A stretch of 64,000 nt of DNA, taken from a virus. The notes beneath the pieces were generated by a model. The model searched no databases. It was not told where the DNA came from and worked only from the letters and a program-made list of their open reading frames with translations. Each line of letters starts with the position of its first letter. Position 1 is the first letter of the stretch. A program made the position numbers and the translations under genes. Where the stretch lies: IMG/VR virus record IMGVR_UViG_3300020451_000152, positions 1 through 64,000 of that record. The stretch is one strand, 5' to 3'. Positions 46,410 to 53,009 of this stretch are shown here, one piece after another.

Positions 46410-47142
46410 GTCCCACTCTAATACGAGGGTCACACCAGATCTCGAATCCTGCTTCTAGAGCATCGAGACAGAATGATACATCTTCTCCACACATATCTTG
46501 TACCTCTCCAGACTCAAAGACTTGCATCTTAGGTGCGAACCAAGGATACTTCATCTCTTCATGTTCCCATACACCATTCTTGATGAGTACCCAACCAAAT
46601 CCTGTATAGTCTACAGTAAAAGGTTTGCGTCTCTTAGACATAGTTTCTCCAGTCTCATGATTCATAACTCCACCGTTGTTACGGAAGTTATCCTCATCCA
46701 ACCAGTGTGCTACAGAGGTAGTCTGACCATCTTCGGTCATATACCATCCTGCTGCGATATCCTGATCCATGAGAACGAGTTGAAGGAACTTCTCAGTGTT
46801 AAAGACAATATCACTATCGATCCATAACTGGTAGTCGTACTTAAGTTTACCATCCCAAGGAATCTGGTCTGGTCCTCTTAGTACATTTGCTCCAAGACAC
46901 TTACAACGAGCAAAGTTAACCATGCTGCTATAGTCTTGGGATATCTGAATACTAACTCCATGCTGAACTAAGTCAAAGCAGAGTTGTACAAAATTCTTTA
47001 AGAATACATATGAACACCCACGACCAGGCATGCAGAATACTAGGTTTTTACCCTTTAGCTTCTCCCATGCCAGATCATAGTCCCATTCTTGTTGTTGTTT
47101 CTTAGGCGGGTTTTTCGCCTTAACAGTAAATCCTTTAGCCAT
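46387..47142 (-). CDS. GT-A type glycosyltransferase-like protein
   Basis: A 251-residue protein with a nucleotide-sugar transferase layout: LVFCMPGRGCSYVFLKNFVQL near the start, a DxD motif as DSD at 109-111 (YQLWIDSDIVF) for metal and sugar-nucleotide binding, and a C-terminal CGEDVSFCLDALEAGFEIWCDP acceptor-side segment with an ED pair. It could glycosylate DNA bases, virion proteins or host glycans; the sequence does not say which. A TTGACT-N17-TATAAT promoter precedes it, so it is likely expressed early. Confidence 0.82.
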   Translation of the reverse strand: MAKGFTVKAKNPPKKQQQEWDYDLAWEKLKGKNLVFCMPGRGCSYVFLKNFVQLCFDLVQHGVSIQISQDYSSMVNFARCKCLGANVLRGPDQIPWDGKLKYDYQLWIDSDIVFNTEKFLQLVLMDQDIAAGWYMTEDGQTTSVAHWLDEDNFRNNGGVMNHETGETMSKRRKPFTVDYTGFGWVLIKNGVWEHEEMKYPWFAPKMQVFESGEVQDMCGEDVSFCLDALEAGFEIWCDPRIRVGHEKQRVI

Positions 47143-47164
47143 AATGTTTTACTAGGACATCATT

Positions 47165-47193
47165 ATTATAACAGATTATATATGCCTAGTCAA
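47165..47193 (-). promoter_or_regulatory. Sigma-70 promoter TTGACT-N17-TATAAT
   Basis: Minus strand: -35 TTGACT (47188-47193) and an exact TATAAT (47165-47170), spacer 17 bp. It lies just upstream of the glycosyltransferase and overlaps the stop of the preceding small gene. Recognisable by host RNA polymerase without phage factors. Confidence 0.78.
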
Positions 47194-47357
47194 TATGACG
47201 CTTCATCGTAGTCATCTTCGGTTAACTTCACAATAGTAAGTTCATCATATTTGTTAACTCGCTCTTTAAGTTTTTGTATTAACTGATCTTCATCTAGATT
47301 AATTAGATCACTAACTGGAGTGCTATCCTTATCGTAGACATGGAATGAAGTATTCAT
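47190..47357 (-). CDS. Small acidic protein (55 aa)
   Basis: A 55-residue ORF, MNTSFHVYDKDSTPVSDLIN then DEDQLIQKLKERVNKYDELTIVKL. Its ATG overlaps the upstream oxygenase stop as ATGA. Acidic, helical middle and a beta-like end; no family recognised. Its last codons overlap the -35 box of the glycosyltransferase promoter. Confidence 0.58.
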   Translation of the reverse strand: MNTSFHVYDKDSTPVSDLINLDEDQLIQKLKERVNKYDELTIVKLTEDDYDEASY

Positions 47358-47821
47358 TTTAGTTTAAACGCTAGTGTGATTCTCATGGGGCATGCTTGGT
47401 GCGAGAATGAATATCCTTTGTGAGGAATATTGCCGTCAAAGACTATGAGACGGTTCTGTACAGGTGGAATAATAATTTGTTCACTACCTTGAAGTAGTTG
47501 TGTGAATCCACCCCATTCAGGCAAACAAGGTACAATGTATAATAACACGGTTTGCTCACAATTATCTATATGAATAGTACCATCTCTACCTGGCCATTGT
47601 CCATTGAAGTATATCCTCTCTAATCTATTAGGTGTCTTAACAACTTTATCAATTTGCCCCTTTAAGTAACTATTATAATATTCTTGATCTGTAACATCAT
47701 ACTCTAAGAAATCTAAACCTGTACCATTGCTAGTTTGAATTCGCCATTGAACATCATTCGTATCTTCTATTACTCTCTCTAAATCTTTCGTACTTAAGAA
47801 GTTGTCATATTGTTCAATCAT
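47354..47821 (-). CDS. 2OG-Fe(II) oxygenase (prolyl-4-hydroxylase-like)
   Basis: A 155-residue compact dioxygenase with a classic HxD: HID at 84-86, distal His134 (PHKGYSF) and Arg147 (MRITLAF). The order and the spacing of about 48 residues between HxD and the distal His fit the prolyl-4-hydroxylase-like superfamily. It is among the shortest versions and lacks extra domains. It overlaps the small upstream gene by 8 bases. Possible targets include protein prolines, nucleic acid bases or small metabolites; none can be picked. Confidence 0.8.
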   Translation of the reverse strand: MIEQYDNFLSTKDLERVIEDTNDVQWRIQTSNGTGLDFLEYDVTDQEYYNSYLKGQIDKVVKTPNRLERIYFNGQWPGRDGTIHIDNCEQTVLLYIVPCLPEWGGFTQLLQGSEQIIIPPVQNRLIVFDGNIPHKGYSFSHQACPMRITLAFKLK

Positions 47822-47999
47822 CAGTCTCTAGATAAACACCATCACCTTGGAGTGATATAAAGATATCGGTATCTTCGTACCAATTCATTTCATTAACTAT
47901 TTGTTCTGGAATAGAAAGTATATATTCATCTGTTACTGAATCGACCCTGAGAGATATTTGTATTTTGGAATATTTTTTCACTATATCGTGGACTGACAT
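47814..47999 (-). CDS. Small protein, possible AbrB/MazE-like fold (61 aa)
   Basis: A 61-residue protein. The segment YILSIPEQIVNEMNWYEDTD followed by IFISLQGDGVYLE resembles the swapped-hairpin strand-helix-strand of AbrB/MazE-type DNA-binding proteins (IP, W, D positions). The similarity is short and I rate it as tentative. It is the first gene after a perfect consensus promoter (48236-48264), with a leader of some 230 bases, which suits an early regulator. Confidence 0.6.
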   Translation of the reverse strand: MSVHDIVKKYSKIQISLRVDSVTDEYILSIPEQIVNEMNWYEDTDIFISLQGDGVYLETDD

Positions 48000-48235
48000 T
48001 ATGTTTTTATATATCAGAAATTTTTTTTATAGATTGATATCACTCTCTCGAATTGGGTCGTTTATAGCTTAAGAAGGTTCCTTCGTTTTAAACACGATAT
48101 AACATAAGAACGAAAAACACTGTGGTTCGTTGATACTTAGTGCGTCTCACAGTTCTTATAACATAAGACTGCTAATCACATAATGCTCGGTGTTACTTAG
48201 AGTGTCATGATTACCTCTGTTGTTTGTTATACTTT

Positions 48236-48264
48236 ATTATAACATAATACTCACAGACTGTCAA
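48236..48264 (-). promoter_or_regulatory. Perfect consensus sigma-70 promoter TTGACA-N17-TATAAT
   Basis: Minus strand TTGACA (48259-48264), 17-bp spacer, TATAAT (48236-48241), with an extended TGT before the -10. This is the strongest host-type promoter in the window and should be a very early start. The first ORF downstream begins at 47999. Confidence 0.88.
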
Positions 48265-48449
48265 CAACTGTGCAGGTCTTATGTATTAACAATTGCATAA
48301 GGATTTAAAGGACTGTGTGTTACAAACTGTGTGTCCCCTACTTGACATTCTGCGATCCTCATGTTACGCTCCCTTAACTAACAACATAATGACGCAATTA
48401 GACCCCTTAGAGTGTCATTTAGTGACCTTACAGTTAATAACAATAAACA

Positions 48450-48522
48450 ACGCATATATGTTTATTTAAGTATTTAAAATAAATGCGTAGTTTTCCACAG
48501 ATACTTATTACATTGTGGAAAA
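48450..48522. repeat. AT-rich palindrome next to inverted TTTTCCACA boxes
   Basis: 48450-48488 is an imperfect 39-bp inverted repeat with ACGCAT/ATGCGT ends and a nearly pure AT interior. Directly beside it, TTTTCCACA (48491-48499) and TGTGGAAAA (48514-48522) form a 9-bp inverted pair. Each matches the DnaA-box consensus TTWTNCACA. It could be an origin, an operator or an RNA hairpin. Confidence 0.6.
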
Positions 48523-48557
48523 CACTTATTGTTACTTAGTGGGGCAATCTCTCAAAC

Positions 48558-48830
48558 TCATTGTGTATCAAGGGGTCTGTACATTTGAGACTTATATGCA
48601 CTTAGTGTGGAATCTTCTGCGGTATTGTTGTTAACAACTAACTCGCAATCCTTCCATTGGTGAGTATACACTAGCATAGCAACTTTACAAGTTGGGAATA
48701 AACTATGCTCACAATGTGATGGTCTTTCACTAACACAAAAGGTTATGTAATCGTCTCCAACAAATTGTACATCACCTATAATATTATCATACTTGATTGT
48801 TACTCCGATTTGGAATTGTTCTCTCTGCAT
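48558..48830 (-). CDS. Hypothetical protein (90 aa)
   Basis: Mostly beta protein: FQIGVTIKYDNIIGDVQFVGDDYITFCVSE then a Cys/His-containing loop (SHCEHSLFPTCKVAMLV). The three Cys/His positions might bind metal. The end (YKSQMYRPLD) is polar. It overlaps the upstream gene by 31 bases. Unrecognised family; last gene before the non-coding region. Confidence 0.65.
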   Translation of the reverse strand: MQREQFQIGVTIKYDNIIGDVQFVGDDYITFCVSERPSHCEHSLFPTCKVAMLVYTHQWKDCELVVNNNTAEDSTLSAYKSQMYRPLDTQ

Positions 48831-48994
48831 GTTACTAACTGGTGTAAGGTAGATGATAATAAGTCTTCAACATGTGCAGGTAATGTTGTACCTTTTCCAT
48901 TCCAAATTGTTTGGTATTGTAGTAAGATAGCGTGGGTAAATGACAATTGATTGTGTGATAATTCAACTGTGTAATTAGATGTTTTAGATGTCAT
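48800..48994 (-). CDS. Hypothetical protein (64 aa)
   Basis: A 64-residue protein, MTSKTSNYTVELSHNQLSFTHAILL then a Gly/Thr segment and HVEDLLSSTLHQL. It is linked to the genes on both sides by overlaps (ATGA upstream; 31 bases downstream). No family recognised; soluble and probably helical. Confidence 0.58.
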   Translation of the reverse strand: MTSKTSNYTVELSHNQLSFTHAILLQYQTIWNGKGTTLPAHVEDLLSSTLHQLVTCRENNSKSE

Positions 48995-49155
48995 TTAGCA
49001 CTCCTATTCTTATAGGTATCATAATCGTTAGGGGGCGAAATCGGGCGTGACTCGGTGTTACTAACTGGATCATAGATATGATCTGGAAAGTGTTTAAAAT
49101 ACTCTAGGATTTGATCATAGTTAGTAATAAGAACTCGATCAGGATTAGTGTTCAT
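48991..49155 (-). CDS. Small hypothetical protein (54 aa)
   Basis: A 54-residue ORF starting MNTNPDRVLITNYDQILEYFKHFPDHIYDP and ending in a Pro/Ser/Tyr-rich disordered tail. Its stop overlaps the next start as ATGA, which supports translation. No obvious promoter or ribosome binding site upstream. Function unknown. Confidence 0.55.
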   Translation of the reverse strand: MNTNPDRVLITNYDQILEYFKHFPDHIYDPVSNTESRPISPPNDYDTYKNRSAK

Positions 49156-49190
49156 AGATTGTTAATTAGTTTAATTAATTAGTGTGTGAT

Positions 49191-49224
49191 TGATAATAAT
49201 AAAGAGGGGGCAATATGCCCCTCT
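49191..49224 (-). terminator. Rho-independent terminator
   Basis: Minus strand: stem AGAGGGGCA/TGCCCCCTCT with a short loop followed by TTTATTATTAT. It closes the transcript of 49228-49524. Confidence 0.72.
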
Positions 49225-49227
49225 AAA

Positions 49228-49524
49228 TTAACTCTCTGATAATGATTTTAACTCTAGGTTAATAACATCGAAGTCATTACTCATTATATCACATAGTTGG
49301 TTTAATTGCTTAACCCCACTAGCATATAAGTGAAACAATTGATCAACCTCGTCATCATCATCAACCATCACTATGTTACAATCTTCCTGCTCATATTTAG
49401 AAACAAAGTTAATAATAGATGCAGTAGATTTGTCATAGAAATCAACAAGAATCTCAGCACAATAACCATCAAAAAAGTTAATGTCTTTTGATAATTTGTC
49501 GAGGGTTAAAGAGTTTCTAGGCAT
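49228..49524 (-). CDS. Hypothetical acidic protein (98 aa)
   Basis: An acidic helical protein: SLTLDKLSKDINFFDGYCAEILVDFYD and a run of Asp residues (MVDDDDEVDQLFHLY). It ends just before the terminator at 49191-49224, so it is the last gene of the operon driven from the repeated promoter at 50094. Function unknown. The acidic stretch hints at DNA mimicry, but the protein is not uniformly acidic. Confidence 0.62.
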   Translation of the reverse strand: MPRNSLTLDKLSKDINFFDGYCAEILVDFYDKSTASIINFVSKYEQEDCNIVMVDDDDEVDQLFHLYASGVKQLNQLCDIMSNDFDVINLELKSLSES

Positions 49525-49528
49525 GTAA

Positions 49529-49639
49529 TTACTCTCCTACAAGTTCATTTAGTACTCGCAATACATCTTCACCAGTTTTACACTCATAGAAGAATGATTC
49601 AATGTCGATGTTAGCGAAAGGAACAGATTGTGCGAACAT
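49529..49639 (-). CDS. Very small protein (36 aa)
   Basis: A 36-residue ORF, MFAQSVPFANIDIESFFYECK then GEDVLRVLNELVGE, ending 4 bases before the next ATG. The C-terminal helix is regular and the codon pattern resembles the neighbours, so I think it is real despite its size. The 105 bases upstream (49640-49744) hold nothing clear except a weak stem followed by T7. Confidence 0.5.
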   Translation of the reverse strand: MFAQSVPFANIDIESFFYECKTGEDVLRVLNELVGE

Positions 49640-49744
49640 GATAATAAAATGAAACAACAAAAAAACTGGACTTACACTCAATGATTGTTGGCAATGCTAA
49701 CTCCTTTGCGAAGTCTAATTATGCCCCATTGGATGCCAGAAGAG

Positions 49745-50062
49745 TTAGTTTAAACCTAACTCAAAACCATTTACGAAATCTTCAGTAAGGTTCTTGTAAC
49801 CTACGAACCACTCAAATTGCTTTTGAAATACTCTAGCACCATAAGAAAACTCATCTAATAGTGCATTGAGTCTAGACTTAGTGGTGACTGACTGCCAACC
49901 GCCATCGAATAAAAGAATCGAATTGTCTTTAACTGTAGCAATGTGGTTACCATGAAGATAGATCATTGAACCAGTCTCATCAGATTTTACCATAGTGTTG
50001 GATGATGAGAAGTTAGAACGGTTTCTAACTGCTGAATTCATTTGTCTTTCGATCTTTCTCAT
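49745..50062 (-). CDS. Hypothetical protein (105 aa)
   Basis: A basic N-terminus (MRKIERQMNSAVRNRSNF) then a beta-rich core (GSMIYLHGNHIATVKDNSILLFDGGWQSVTTKSRLNALLDEF) with a helix, and an aromatic end. The core has the look of a small phage DNA- or protein-binding domain, but I do not recognise it. It is transcribed from the repeated operator promoter at 50094-50151 with a leader of about 25 bases. Confidence 0.65.
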   Translation of the reverse strand: MRKIERQMNSAVRNRSNFSSSNTMVKSDETGSMIYLHGNHIATVKDNSILLFDGGWQSVTTKSRLNALLDEFSYGARVFQKQFEWFVGYKNLTEDFVNGFELGLN

Positions 50063-50093
50063 AGAGTTGTGAATGATGTTTGTTTATACTATT

Positions 50094-50151
50094 ATTATAG
50101 TGGGTTTTGGGGGTCAGTGGGGTGAGTGTGTACCACTTTGTCCACTGGCAC
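50094..50151 (-). promoter_or_regulatory. Repeated operator promoter, copy A
   Basis: TATAAT at 50094-50099. The inverted repeat (50130-50151) has half-sites GTGCCAGT and GTACCACT around a 6-bp centre; distance 30 bp. No -35. The transcript start region reads TAGTATAAAC, shared with copies D and F. Confidence 0.75.
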
Positions 50152-50152
50152 A

Positions 50153-50467
50153 CTAGACCCCTTGGTCTAGCAATAAATCTTTAAGATAGTCCTCGGCACA
50201 CTCTTGTGCTTCGTAGATATCATAAAATTGACCTAAGTGCACACTGTCACCAGTTAAGCAACCGTTATAAGTGTAGTTCATTGTCTGAACTACAAAACGA
50301 TCTGCACCATAGTGGTAGATCGCTAGATTTGGATCTAGATCATTATTTCTAGTATATTTGTCAAACATATTTGAAGAGAATGTTTTCTCATACTCAAAAT
50401 TGAGATAGTCATCAGTTAAATCGATTGACTGAGAGAAGAGAGATTTAGTTGTATTTGAATTGTTCAT
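50153..50467 (-). CDS. Hypothetical protein (104 aa), possibly leaderless
   Basis: Acidic, aromatic protein with SIDLTDDYLNFEYEKTFSSNMF and YDIYEAQECAEDYLKDLLLDQ. A longer frame exists to 50581, but it would run through the promoter (copy B), so the true start is the ATG at 50467. That ATG is only 6 bases after the TATAAT, placing it at or next to the predicted transcript start. No family recognised. Confidence 0.66.
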   Translation of the reverse strand: MNNSNTTKSLFSQSIDLTDDYLNFEYEKTFSSNMFDKYTRNNDLDPNLAIYHYGADRFVVQTMNYTYNGCLTGDSVHLGQFYDIYEAQECAEDYLKDLLLDQGV

Positions 50468-50473
50468 ATCTCT

Positions 50474-50532
50474 ATTATACACACAAAAGGGGTCAGTTTG
50501 GGGGATTTGTGTGCCACTTTGTGCACTGTCAC
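50474..50532 (-). promoter_or_regulatory. Repeated operator promoter, copy B
   Basis: TATAAT at 50474-50479, inverted repeat at 50511-50532 (half-sites GTGACAGT, GTGCCACT), distance 31 bp. The operator overlaps the stop codon of the upstream gene. Confidence 0.75.
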
Positions 50533-50768
50533 CAACAGGGGTCATCTTCCTCCTCAAATGATATAGGATTAAAAGAATCAAACTCTAGTTTGTATCCTAT
50601 AACTTTTGCATCTTCATATAGTTGGGTGTTCTTATCATAGTATGAAACATTACTATCAAGATATTCCTGGATATGTTTGCATAGTTGATAGGGGTTAATC
50701 TTATGATCATCGTTATCATTATTATCTAATGATATTCTTACATTAAGATTAACAAAATTGTTACTCAT
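50529..50768 (-). CDS. Hypothetical protein (79 aa)
   Basis: Begins MSNNFVNLNVRISLDNND; GGGAGG lies 9 bases upstream of the ATG at 50768, which decided the start over a longer frame to 50792. Ends in an acidic tail SFEEEDDPCW. Mostly polar with one amphipathic strand. No family recognised; its 3' end is part of operator copy B. Confidence 0.62.
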   Translation of the reverse strand: MSNNFVNLNVRISLDNNDNDDHKINPYQLCKHIQEYLDSNVSYYDKNTQLYEDAKVIGYKLEFDSFNPISFEEEDDPCW

Positions 50769-50931
50769 TAACAGCAACCTCCCACATATCACAATAAACT
50801 GTTAACCAGTTTCTTTGATCTTCTGTTAGAGTATCATCAGTGCATAGTAAATCATCAGCACTAATAAACTCTTTATTTTCTAAAGTGCACCAGTCTGATA
50901 ACACTTCAGTCATAAATTCCATTTTGCTCAT
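50761..50931 (-). CDS. Small hypothetical protein (56 aa)
   Basis: An acidic 56-residue ORF, MSKMEFMTEVLSDWCTLENKEF then a DDTLTEDQRNWLTVYCDMWE helix. Linked to the gene upstream by ATGA. It carries the ribosome binding site of the next gene in its 3' end, which suggests coupled expression. Function unknown. Confidence 0.58.
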   Translation of the reverse strand: MSKMEFMTEVLSDWCTLENKEFISADDLLCTDDTLTEDQRNWLTVYCDMWEVAVNE

Positions 50932-51110
50932 TGACATAAATCCTCAAATCGTTTGGTGGTTTCTATCTCAATATCAGGGATAGTGCCTGTTTTTGAATTT
51001 TGTTCAAGTGCATATAACTGGTCATCGGTTAAATTGTTCTTGTTTCTATATTCTATCCATACTTCATCATAGATTGTTTCTAATAGTGTTTCATGATGTA
51101 GAACTGACAT
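50928..51110 (-). CDS. Small hypothetical protein (60 aa)
   Basis: Helical, acidic, MSVLHHETLLETIYDEVWIEYRNK then LTDDQLYALEQNSKTG. The repeated x-D-D-Q-L-Y type segment is shared in style with its neighbour (TEDQRNWL). The ATG directly follows the stop of the previous gene (no gap). No family recognised. Confidence 0.58.
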   Translation of the reverse strand: MSVLHHETLLETIYDEVWIEYRNKNNLTDDQLYALEQNSKTGTIPDIEIETTKRFEDLCQ

Positions 51111-51326
51111 TTATGCAACCTCCATAGTTCGATAGTCATTGACAACAGTTTTTTTACCATAGTTATCAATCAGAATTGTTCGATTAGTCTTAGGGGTGTA
51201 ACCATGTTTGTCAGTTTCCCCTATGATGTAATTTACTAAAACTAAATGCTCTGTTTTGTAACCAGTTTCATCAGTCATAATAACAACATCACCAACACCG
51301 ATCTCTTTAGGTGAATTGTATTTCAT
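51111..51326 (-). CDS. Small beta-rich protein (71 aa)
   Basis: Reads like a small beta barrel: IGVGDVVIMTDETGYKTEHLVLVNYIIGE then RTILIDNYGKKTVVNDYRTMEVA. The SH3- or KOW-like rhythm of strands suggests a nucleic-acid or protein-binding fold, but this is a guess from pattern. It overlaps the upstream stop by one base. Confidence 0.6.
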   Translation of the reverse strand: MKYNSPKEIGVGDVVIMTDETGYKTEHLVLVNYIIGETDKHGYTPKTNRTILIDNYGKKTVVNDYRTMEVA

Positions 51327-51544
51327 TATGCAACCTCCCTGATATATCCATTTTCTGATTTTATGAACTGGTCTAGCATAGGAATATGTAGATCTGGATC
51401 ATCAAAATCGATCTTAGCACATCCATCAACACCCCACTCTGCTAACTCTTGAACGAACTCATCCCAATTAGCACAACAGCATGCCATATTTTGAAAATTG
51501 TCAACTTCGAGGATTCTGTTGATGATTGTTTGAGTTTTTGTCAT
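51326..51544 (-). CDS. Small Cys-containing protein (72 aa)
   Basis: Starts MTKTQTIINRILEVDNFQNMACCCANWDEFVQELAEWGVD; the ACCCANW run of three cysteines is unusual in such a short phage protein. An in-frame extension to 51616 would overlap the promoter (copy F), so I used 51544. No family recognised. First gene of a five-gene chain down to 50529. Confidence 0.62.
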   Translation of the reverse strand: MTKTQTIINRILEVDNFQNMACCCANWDEFVQELAEWGVDGCAKIDFDDPDLHIPMLDQFIKSENGYIREVA

Positions 51545-51570
51545 AGTTTCTGAATTTCTTTGTATACTAT

Positions 51571-51628
51571 TATTATAGTGTATTTTGTGACCTATGCGAG
51601 GGATGTTGTGACACATATTTAACTGTCC
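51571..51628 (-). promoter_or_regulatory. Repeated operator promoter, copy F
   Basis: TATAAT at 51571-51576, inverted repeat at 51607-51628 (right half-site GTGACACA; left AGGACAGT, weaker), distance 30 bp. The initial transcript TAGTATACAAA resembles copies A and D. Confidence 0.65.
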
Positions 51629-51888
51629 TAAAAGAATGATGGTGTTTTAGGTGTTACTGGTAATTCTACCTTAGTAAATAATCTGTTCATGATATCTCTA
51701 ACTCTCTCTCTGTCTAGTGAATCACCATTGCCCCATGTATAATCGGTTACATGATCTGATGCACACATATCTAAGTGCATTAAAGTAGCGTATGCAATTT
51801 GTTCTTTAGTTCTCTGGTTCTCAGGGTAGATGCCATCTTTACCATAGAATGAAAGTACATAGTCAAGAAATTCTGCAAAGTTGTTCAT
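51628..51888 (-). CDS. Hypothetical protein (86 aa)
   Basis: Helical protein with MNNFAEFLDYVLSFYGKDGIYPE at the N-terminus and DHVTDYTWGNGDSLDRERVRDIMNRL in the middle. A strong AAAGGAG precedes the ATG. It is the sole gene between promoter copies C and F. No family recognised, though the DSLDRERVRDIM helix is conserved-looking. Confidence 0.65.
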   Translation of the reverse strand: MNNFAEFLDYVLSFYGKDGIYPENQRTKEQIAYATLMHLDMCASDHVTDYTWGNGDSLDRERVRDIMNRLFTKVELPVTPKTPSFF

Positions 51889-51912
51889 GTTTCTCCTTTG
51901 TTTGTTATCTTA

Positions 51913-51970
51913 ATTATAAAGGACTATGTACTAAATTAGTGCTATGATGTGACACTTTGATGACTGGCAC
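51913..51970 (-). promoter_or_regulatory. Repeated operator promoter, copy C
   Basis: TATAAT at 51913-51918, inverted repeat at 51949-51970 (GTGCCAGT, GTGACACT), distance 30 bp. The operator is inside the last codons of the upstream gene. Confidence 0.75.
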
Positions 51971-52115
51971 TAGATGCTGCTATTTTATCAAGTTTGGTGA
52001 TAATATCCTCTAGATCATCAAGTTCAACTTCAGTCAAATCTATTGCCATTTGTTCAATACACCATAGCAAGAGATCCGCTTGATTTCGATCAACAGTGAT
52101 TTCTGTTTGTGACAT
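51942..52115 (-). CDS. Small acidic protein (57 aa; could start at 52160)
   Basis: An acidic helical protein, MSQTEITVDRNQADLLLWCIEQM then LTEVELDDLEDIITKLDKI. An in-frame ATG at 52160 overlaps the upstream stop and would give 72 residues, but a TATAAT at 52149-52154 lies inside that extension. If that promoter works, translation must begin at the later ATG, 52115. The C-terminal codons double as operator copy C. Function unknown. Confidence 0.58.
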   Translation of the reverse strand: MSQTEITVDRNQADLLLWCIEQMAIDLTEVELDDLEDIITKLDKIAASSASHQSVTS

Positions 52116-52148
52116 TTGGTGATTTACCTGATTTTTGATTGAGTTTGT

Positions 52149-52207
52149 ATTATACATCATAAGAACTCAAATATCAAGTAGTCCAGTGTAACATTTAATT
52201 GTTTACA
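52149..52207 (-). promoter_or_regulatory. Weak tenth candidate of the operator promoter family
   Basis: TATAAT at 52149-52154, with a degenerate GTGTAACA half-site 31 bp further out (52186-52207). The second half-site is poor, so I list it only as possible. Confidence 0.35.
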
Positions 52208-52288
52208 TTGAACTTCAAAATGTTCAAGTGATTCGATGTTAGTTTCTAGATCAAAATGATCTGTTTGAATAATAAATTCACTAGGCAT
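52157..52288 (-). CDS. Very small protein (43 aa)
   Basis: A 43-residue ORF, MPSEFIIQTDHFDLETNIESLEHFEVQ then LNVTLDYLIFEFL, overlapping the upstream gene by 7 bases and the next start as ATGA. Helical and hydrophobic at the end, though without a membrane span. Unknown. Confidence 0.52.
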   Translation of the reverse strand: MPSEFIIQTDHFDLETNIESLEHFEVQCKQLNVTLDYLIFEFL

Positions 52289-52517
52289 GATTAGACCAGT
52301 AAATTGCATTAACCTCGGCAATGTTTAGATAATCTTTATCATGATAGGTCATTACATCAACATCTTCATAATCAAAAATGAACTCTTCACAAAAATGCTC
52401 AACAGATGCAAGTTTTTGATGTTCAATACATCTTAGCATTTCACCTATTTGATAATCATCCATGTCACATTCATCGATGCAAAATGCAATGTTTTTCTCT
52501 AATTGTGTTGTGTTCAT
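52281..52517 (-). CDS. Hypothetical protein (78 aa)
   Basis: Starts MNTTQLEKNIAFCIDECDMDDYQIGEMLRCIEHQK, an acidic helical protein with four cysteines, two in CIDEC. I placed the start at 52517 because it overlaps the previous stop as ATGA; an ATG at 52532 is also in frame. The N-terminal helices resemble those of the 119-residue gene only loosely. Unknown function. Confidence 0.6.
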   Translation of the reverse strand: MNTTQLEKNIAFCIDECDMDDYQIGEMLRCIEHQKLASVEHFCEEFIFDYEDVDVMTYHDKDYLNIAEVNAIYWSNHA

Positions 52518-52873
52518 TGATTTGCAAGACATAAAAGTTTACCTAGTAAGAGTGAATTAGTACGACAAGTTTCATCATCTTTGTATTCTTTTTTAATCTC
52601 ATTGAATACAAGTTCAATTAACTTTTCATACTCATCAATCTGTAGATCAGTGGAATCATCAAAGATTTGCTGACTCCATGCGAACTGAGTTTGTTGATCA
52701 GTTGGTTTCATTAGTTCCTCAATTACTACTTTATCAATATACTCGTTATCGGGTGAGTATTCAACCCCTCTTGTGTCAGTTTGTTGACTGTCATCAGGTG
52801 GCATCCAAATTCCCTCTCCTGTCATATAATAACCTGCATCTATCATTTCTTGATACGATGATACTTTAGTCAT
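52514..52873 (-). CDS. Hypothetical acidic protein (119 aa)
   Basis: MTKVSSYQEMIDAGYYMTGEGIWMPPDDSQQ, then a long acidic helical part (NEYIDKVVIEELMKPTDQQTQFAW; IDEYEKLIELVFNEIKKEYKDD). No membrane segment, no recognised family. It sits in the chain of genes transcribed from promoter copy D. Confidence 0.62.
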   Translation of the reverse strand: MTKVSSYQEMIDAGYYMTGEGIWMPPDDSQQTDTRGVEYSPDNEYIDKVVIEELMKPTDQQTQFAWSQQIFDDSTDLQIDEYEKLIELVFNEIKKEYKDDETCRTNSLLLGKLLCLANQ

Positions 52874-52877
52874 GATT

Positions 52878-53009
52878 TTAGTAGGTTAGTTTATCAAAGA
52901 ATGTTTCAATCTCTTTAGGTAGATCATCAATCATACCGTTATCTCTCAAGAGATCATATAATTTAATGAGTTGATATTGCTCATCAAATGTAATTTCAAA
53001 TGTGTTCAT
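52878..53009 (-). CDS. Very small protein (43 aa)
   Basis: A 43-residue ORF, MNTFEITFDEQYQLIKLYDLLRD then DDLPKEIETFFDKL, starting with a TAATG overlap and ending 5 bases before the next gene. The regular helix pattern (EITFDEQYQLIKLYDLL) supports coding. Unknown function. Confidence 0.55.
   Translation of the reverse strand: MNTFEITFDEQYQLIKLYDLLRDNGMIDDLPKEIETFFDKLTY

Larger units (their letters stand above)
48000..48557. other. 558-bp non-coding region with promoters, repeats and palindromes
   Basis: No ORF with codon-like structure on either strand. Contents: a consensus promoter (48236-48264); two further extended -10 look-alikes TGTTATAxx (48096-48104, 48155-48163); a 13-bp direct repeat CTTAGAGTGTCAT (48196-48208 and 48406-48418) with related ACTTAGTG copies; an AT-rich palindrome (48450-48488); and head-to-head TTTTCCACA boxes (48491-48522). 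It divides the small-gene region from the virion block. Confidence 0.7.

Noticed and set aside
49660-49720. Inverted GACTT/AAGTC followed by T7, a possible terminator
   Set aside because: The stem is only 5 bp around a 36-base loop; too weak to report.
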